Shown: positions 60,187-64,000 of the stretch, one piece after another
How the letters are laid out: every line of letters begins with the position of its first letter
Position numbering within the stretch: the first letter of the stretch is position 1
DNA from: Streptomyces radicis
Lineage (GTDB): Bacteria; Actinomycetota; Actinomycetes; Streptomycetales; Streptomycetaceae
NCBI RefSeq assembly: GCF_003626575.1
Contig: NZ_RBDY01000004.1
Span: 1 to 64,000, forward strand
Length of the DNA stretch: 64,000 nt
Direction: 5' to 3'
Notes under the pieces: generated by a model
The model's input: the letters and a program-made list of their open reading frames with translations, nothing else
Told to the model about the DNA's origin: nothing
The model's database searches: none
Translations under genes and position numbers: made by a program

Positions 60187-61119
60187 TCAGGCGGGGGTGG
60201 GAGCGGAGAGCTGTTCGGGGAAGGTGACGCCGGTCAGCTCCTCGGAGACGACCCACAGCCGGAGAGCGCTCTCCGGATCACTCGCCGCCGCGGAGCGGCC
60301 GACCAGCGCCGGGCCGCCGCGCATCTCGCCGAGGCCGTCGGGACCGACGTAGGACGCGCCCGGCAGGTCCCGCACCGCGGCATACAGCGTGGGCAGCGCG
60401 CCCGCCGGGCCGTCCTGGGCGAGAACGCGGTTTCCGACCCGCAGGAACGCGCGGCGCAGCACGCTGGCGTCGTGCCCCTGGAGGCCGGTGGCCGCCCAGC
60501 CCGGGTGTGCGGCCAGCGCGCGGACGGGCGAGCCCGCGGCGGTGAGGCGGCGCTGGAGCTCGAGGGTGAACAGGAGGTTGGCCAGCTTCGACTGGGCGTA
60601 GGCGCGGGTCGGGGAGTACTCGCCGCTCAGGTTCAGGTTCTCGAAGTGGATGCGCGGACGCCCGACCCGATGCGCCCCCGACGACACGGTCACCACGCGG
60701 TCGGTGAGGTGCGGCAGCAGCAGGTTGGTCAGCGCGAAGTGGCCGAGGTGGTTGGTGCCGAACTGCGTCTCGAAGCCGTCCTTGGTGGCGCCCTCCGAGA
60801 TGTTCATGACACCCGCGTTGTTGATCAACAGGTCCAGGTCGCCGCGCCAGTCGGCGGCGAACGCCCTGACCGAGTCGAGGTCGGCCAGGTCCAGCCGTCG
60901 CACCTCCAACGCGCCGCGCGCCCCGGCGACCTTCGCGGCGGCGGCCTCGCCCCGCGCCATGTCGCGGACGGCGAGAACGACGCGGGCACCGGCGCGCGCC
61001 AACGCCTCGACGGTGGCGATGCCCAGGCCGCTGTTGGCGCCGGTGACGACGGCGGTGCGGCCGGTCAGGTCGGGGATGTCCCCGGCGTTCCAGCGGGGGG
61101 TCTTCTCATTCTTCGGCAT
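60187..61119 (-). CDS. SDR family oxidoreductase
   Basis: A roughly 310-residue short-chain dehydrogenase with all catalytic parts: TGANSGLG, NNAGVM, Ser in TVSSGAHRVG and YAQSK. It resembles the gene at 37074-38039 (shared N-terminal DIPDLTGR and C-terminal LTGVTFP segments). ATG 61119 (MPKNEKTPRW) is preferred to the longer frame from 61137. It is divergent from a TetR gene, the usual layout for a TetR-controlled SDR, and the 81 bp gap is AT-rich. A LacI-type box (60261) lies inside its 3' part. Confidence 0.88.
   Translation of the reverse strand: MPKNEKTPRWNAGDIPDLTGRTAVVTGANSGLGIATVEALARAGARVVLAVRDMARGEAAAAKVAGARGALEVRRLDLADLDSVRAFAADWRGDLDLLINNAGVMNISEGATKDGFETQFGTNHLGHFALTNLLLPHLTDRVVTVSSGAHRVGRPRIHFENLNLSGEYSPTRAYAQSKLANLLFTLELQRRLTAAGSPVRALAAHPGWAATGLQGHDASVLRRAFLRVGNRVLAQDGPAGALPTLYAAVRDLPGASYVGPDGLGEMRGGPALVGRSAAASDPESALRLWVVSEELTGVTFPEQLSAPTPA
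60261..60274. promoter_or_regulatory. LacI-type palindrome inside the SDR gene
   Basis: Perfect GGAGAGCGCTCTCC within the C-terminal coding part of the SDR gene (codons of ESALRL). A degenerate copy lies 164 bp away at 60097-60110 beyond the SDR stop. No promoter is expected here, so it may be a chance or auxiliary site. Confidence 0.5.
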
Positions 61120-61200
61120 GCACCCCAATGTATGCATCGATAACTATGTAGTCAACGCCAACAATGTAGGCGCCGCTCACACAGGGATAGGGTGGTGGCC

Positions 61201-61791
61201 ATGAGGACGCGCCCTTACCACCACGGGGACCTCCGCGCCGCGCTGCTGACGCGCGCCGAGCGCACGCTGGGTGAGAAGGGGCCGGGCGCGCTGTCGCTGC
61301 GGGAGCTGGCCCGGGAGATCGGGGTCAGCCCGGCCGCGCCCAGCCGCCACTTCAGGAGCAAGCAGGCGCTGCTCGACGCGTTGGCGCTCGAGGGCTTCGG
61401 CCGCCTGGCGACCGGGTTGATCGAGGCGCACGACGCGGCGGGCGACGCGTTCGCCGAACGGGTGCTCGCGGTCACGCGCGCCTACCTGGACTTCGCCGTC
61501 GCCAACGCCGCCCTGCTCGACCTCATGTACTCGGTCAAGCATGACCCCGCCGCCTCGGAGGAGTTGATCGATGCCGGGCAACGGGTCGGGTCGCTGGCCG
61601 CCGCGCTGATCCGGGAGGGCCAGCGCCAGGGCGCGGTGCGCGAGGGCCCGCTTGAGGAGATCGGCCTGCCGGTCATGGCCACCCTGCACGGATTCGCCGT
61701 CCTCGCGGCCAGCGGGACGCTTCCCGCGGACAGCGTCGAGCAGGGGATGCGGGACACGGTCGCGTTCGTGTTGCGGGGGTGTGCGCCGTAG
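61201..61791 (+). CDS. TetR family regulator
   Basis: A 196-residue regulator. The HTH spans about 8-50 (LRAALLTRAERTLGEKGPGA, then LSLRELAREIGVSPAAPSRHF), followed by the all-helical ligand domain, which belongs to the TetR_C_13 or similar type. ATG 61201 is chosen; an upstream in-frame GTG exists at 61192. It is divergent from the SDR and probably represses it and itself. Confidence 0.88.
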   Translation: MRTRPYHHGDLRAALLTRAERTLGEKGPGALSLRELAREIGVSPAAPSRHFRSKQALLDALALEGFGRLATGLIEAHDAAGDAFAERVLAVTRAYLDFAVANAALLDLMYSVKHDPAASEELIDAGQRVGSLAAALIREGQRQGAVREGPLEEIGLPVMATLHGFAVLAASGTLPADSVEQGMRDTVAFVLRGCAP

Positions 61792-62117
61792 CGGTGCCCC
61801 GCGGGCGGCGTCGGCGGGGCGGCTACGGGCCGGACGTCCTCCCGCCCGCCGTCCGCCGAGTGTCTGCTTTCAAGGTGGGTGCGGGGCGGGTGCTCTTTTC
61901 CCACGGGGCACGTTCTGTTCAACACAACGTGTGCGCCGTTTCGGAAGAGACCCCGACGCCCTGTGAACGGTGGATGAGGAACCGGCGCGCCACCCCGGCC
62001 GACCGCGCAGAAGTCGGCCACCCGCACAGCGATATCCGCCGCGGTCACCCGCCGCCCGCGGGGCACCGATCACGAATGAAGAAGCGAAGCTCGCCCCCCA
62101 CCCGTAGCGTGCGAGCC
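61792..62117. other. 326-bp region with no supported gene
   Basis: The region between the TetR stop and the glyoxalase start holds only a few short imperfect inverted repeats (for example around AACACAACGTGT, 61921-61932). No ribosome site or protein motif is seen. Confidence 0.5.
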
Positions 62118-62534
62118 ATGACCATCAACCTCTCACAGTGCTTCATCGCCGTCGACGACCACGACAAGGCGCTCGCCTTCTACCGCGACGTACTAGGCCT
62201 GGAGGTGCGCAACGACGTCGGGTTCGAGGGGATGCGTTGGGTGACCGTAGGCTCGCCGTCGCAGCCCGATGTGGACATCGTTCTCGAACCGCCCCTCGCC
62301 GACCCGAACGCCCCCGCCGCGGACCGGGAGGCCATGGCTGAGCTGCTGGCCAAGGGCCTGCTGCGCGGCGTCATCTTCAGCACCGACGACTGCGACGCCA
62401 CGTTCGAGCGCATCCGCGCCGCCGGGGGCGAGGTGCTCCAGGAGCCGATCGACCAGCCGTACGGCGTGCGCGACTGCGCGTTCCGTGATCCCTCGGGCAA
62501 CATGCTCCGTTTCAGCCAGCCCCGCGGCCGGTGA
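62118..62534 (+). CDS. glyoxalase/bleomycin-resistance (VOC) protein
   Basis: A 138-residue single VOC-fold protein (two beta-alpha-beta-beta-beta units). It has SQCFIAVDDHDKALAFYRDV, VLGLEV, VDIVLEPP and a C-terminal DPSGNMLRFSQP block with the metal-ligand region. Members include glyoxalases, dioxygenases and drug-binding proteins; which applies cannot be told. ATG 62118. The gene converges with the mannanase gene. Confidence 0.85.
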   Translation: MTINLSQCFIAVDDHDKALAFYRDVLGLEVRNDVGFEGMRWVTVGSPSQPDVDIVLEPPLADPNAPAADREAMAELLAKGLLRGVIFSTDDCDATFERIRAAGGEVLQEPIDQPYGVRDCAFRDPSGNMLRFSQPRGR

Positions 62535-62594
62535 GCCCCGGCACCCGCTGCCGGGTGCCGGGGCCCCGCCCGACGAGGACGCCGACGAGCGCGT

Positions 62595-63617
62595 TCAGCC
62601 CAACTCGCCCTGGTTGAGGCTGCGGCCGTCGCCGTACGTGTTCCTGATCGCGTCGGGCGAGTTGTAGGCGGGATCGGTGAGCTGTTCCGACCAGCCCATG
62701 AAATAGGTCCACTCGGGCTGGGACGCCAGCTGGGCGGGGGACGGGATCCGGCCCACCTCCGCCAGGGCCATCGGCTTGTCGCCCGCGAGCGACCTGAGGA
62801 CGTCGTAATAGGCGCCCGAAGGGAAGTCCTGGTTCCACATGTCGATGGAGACCACGTCGACATAGGAGTCGCCGGGATAGAAGTCCGGGATTCCCTGGGC
62901 GTCCAGGTCCTTCACGTTCCAGACCCAGAGGAGATTGCTCAGCCCCTTGGTGTTCTCGAGGTAGTCGTGGGTGATCCGGTAGAGCCTGCTGCTGCCGTCG
63001 GCGCCACGGCGGCCGCCCCACCATGCCCAGGGGTCGTTCATCTCGTGGAGGGGCCGCCACAGCACCGGGACGCCCGCGTCCTCCAACTGCTGGAGATGGG
63101 GAACGGCCTCGTCGAGGCGGGATTTCCACGCCTGGTTCAGCGGCGTTCCCTCGGTGACGAGCTCGTCCCACTGGGCGTCGGACAGGTCGTCCATGATCCC
63201 GGTGCCGGAATCCCAGTCGCACGACGAGCCGCGCGTGGGCGGGCAGACGTGCCAGGTGAGCGAGACCAACGAGCCGTTGGCCCACTCGGTCTTCGCCTGG
63301 TCGATCATGGTCTGGCGGTGGGCCACGTCGTCCGCCCTGAAGAGGAAGTCGCCGCCCCACAGGCCCGGATAGACGCCGGTGATGGCGTGCACCTGGGCGG
63401 TGTACTGGGAGGGCCAGGAGTTGGGCTCCTTGTTGTGCTGCCCCGTGACCGTCCGCTGCCCCGAGATGTCCCGCAGGAATCCCAGGACATCGCTCGGCGG
63501 GGCCGCCGACGCGGCCGGGGGCGAGGGCGGCGGCTCGTCGGCGTCGGCCACCGCGGGACCGCCCGTGAGGGCCAGGAGAAGCGCGGCGCAGAGGAGCGCC
63601 GGAGAACGTGCTCGCAT
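62595..63617 (-). CDS. secreted GH26 beta-mannanase
   Basis: A 340-residue endo-beta-mannanase. Signal peptide at 1-26 (PALLCAALLLALTGGPAVAD) and a Pro/Ala linker. The TIM barrel has RTVTGQHNKEPNSW, the acid/base Glu in WRPLHEMNDPWAWWGG and the nucleophile Glu in PMALAEVGRIPSP. WNVKDLDAQGIPDFYPGDSY is typical of the family. There is no binding module. ATG 63617 follows GGAGG. It is probably part of the plant-polysaccharide enzyme set. It hydrolyses mannan or galactomannan outside the cell. Confidence 0.92.
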   Translation of the reverse strand: MRARSPALLCAALLLALTGGPAVADADEPPPSPPAASAAPPSDVLGFLRDISGQRTVTGQHNKEPNSWPSQYTAQVHAITGVYPGLWGGDFLFRADDVAHRQTMIDQAKTEWANGSLVSLTWHVCPPTRGSSCDWDSGTGIMDDLSDAQWDELVTEGTPLNQAWKSRLDEAVPHLQQLEDAGVPVLWRPLHEMNDPWAWWGGRRGADGSSRLYRITHDYLENTKGLSNLLWVWNVKDLDAQGIPDFYPGDSYVDVVSIDMWNQDFPSGAYYDVLRSLAGDKPMALAEVGRIPSPAQLASQPEWTYFMGWSEQLTDPAYNSPDAIRNTYGDGRSLNQGELG

Positions 63618-63792
63618 ACCAACCTCCGTGTGGGGAGTGGGGGTTGAGGCTGTCGTCGGCATGGAAGCACTAAACCGATTAAGTAGCAATGGTACGAACC
63701 AAACGCGCGGCCTGCGGCACCCGCCCTTCCGGTCGCCGCCCCAGGAACCCGGAGCCACAATGAGGGCACGCGGGGACACACGACGGTCGAGC

Positions 63793-64000
63793 GTGAGGGG
63801 ACCTGGCCCACCGATGGCTGCACCTGACCCACCGGATCGCGAGGCGGCCGACGCGGCGGCGCCCGCGGTCGCGGTGACGGACGCGGACGGCGTCGTCACC
63901 GCCTGGTCGCCGGGCGCCGAACGCCTGCTCGGGCACCGGGCCGCCGACGTGATGGGCCGTTCCGTCGCCACGCTCCTGCTGGCCGACCCCGGGGGCGACC
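63793..64000 (+). CDS. PAS domain protein, 3' end outside window
   Basis: A frame running off the window. After GTG 63793 or ATG 63814 it reads AAPAVAVTDADGVVTAWSPG, then AERLLGHRAADVMGRSVATL, a PAS domain start. In streptomycetes this often begins SpoIIE-type phosphatases or sensor kinases, but the effector lies beyond the window. It is divergent from the mannanase. Confidence 0.6.
   Translation, partial: MRGPGPPMAAPDPPDREAADAAAPAVAVTDADGVVTAWSPGAERLLGHRAADVMGRSVATLLLADPGGD

Noticed and set aside
1..64000. Biosynthetic gene cluster, prophage or integrated element
   Set aside because: No polyketide or peptide synthetase, integrase, phage structural gene, transposase or attachment-site duplication could be recognised in the window.

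Overview
The window is very GC-rich, with strongly biased third codon positions, many GTG starts and genes on both strands. Its gene families are typical of Streptomyces or a close relative: a RheA/Hsp18 heat-shock pair, a streptogrisin-type protease, a Tat-exported GH11 xylanase, AbgT, CGNR, HxlR and WD40 proteins, and an initiator tRNA-Met. The genus is inferred from gene content; no rRNA is present.

Layout. 0.1-9.3 kb: an imine-reductase-like gene, two membrane-anchored WD40 proteins, a GntR/creatininase-family/esterase/AbgT operon, and a collapsed padR-SDR pair in which both genes have lost their 5' ends. 9.3-17.6 kb: GH78 rhamnosidase, cupin, YciO-type protein, rheA/hsp18 with two operators, a decayed alcohol dehydrogenase, an MFS exporter and a CGNR regulator. 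17.6-28.2 kb: LuxR and permease scraps, a divergent Clp ATPase, a phosphotransferase, a Ppx/GppA phosphatase, and a large RHS polymorphic toxin with a C-terminal deaminase and a candidate immunity gene. 28.3-30.2 kb: two Y-RNA-like non-coding RNA modules, one holding a circularly permuted tRNA mimic, directly upstream of a Ro60/TROVE gene. 30.4-43 kb: dienelactone hydrolase, LodA/LodB quinoprotein pair, F420/nitroreductase-type protein, a second imine reductase with HxlR, SDRs, GntR/MFS, glutaminyl cyclase, MarR and a hydrolase. 43-49 kb: a VTC-DUF4956-CotH operon followed by a response regulator and a convergent histidine kinase, then tRNA-fMet. 49-64 kb: secreted esterase, DUF1062, Rdx-type protein, secreted protease, a GH97 relic, GH11 xylanase, a GH2-like discoidin enzyme, and a LacI regulator whose likely operator (GGAGAGCGCTCTCC) recurs across the region, including a five-copy array between two gene ends. 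MerR/YnfA, SDR/TetR, a glyoxalase, a GH26 mannanase and the start of a PAS protein follow.

Main themes. (1) The Ro60/Y RNA locus is the most unusual system: the tRNA-like part can be read base by base as T arm, acceptor 3' strand, short loop, acceptor 5' strand, then D arm. (2) Plant-polysaccharide enzymes (GH78, GH11, GH2-like, GH26, GH97 relic) are clustered, and one LacI operator type dominates the 55-60 kb part. (3) Several genes are relics that kept their ends but lost their catalytic cores, which suggests deletion-driven decay.
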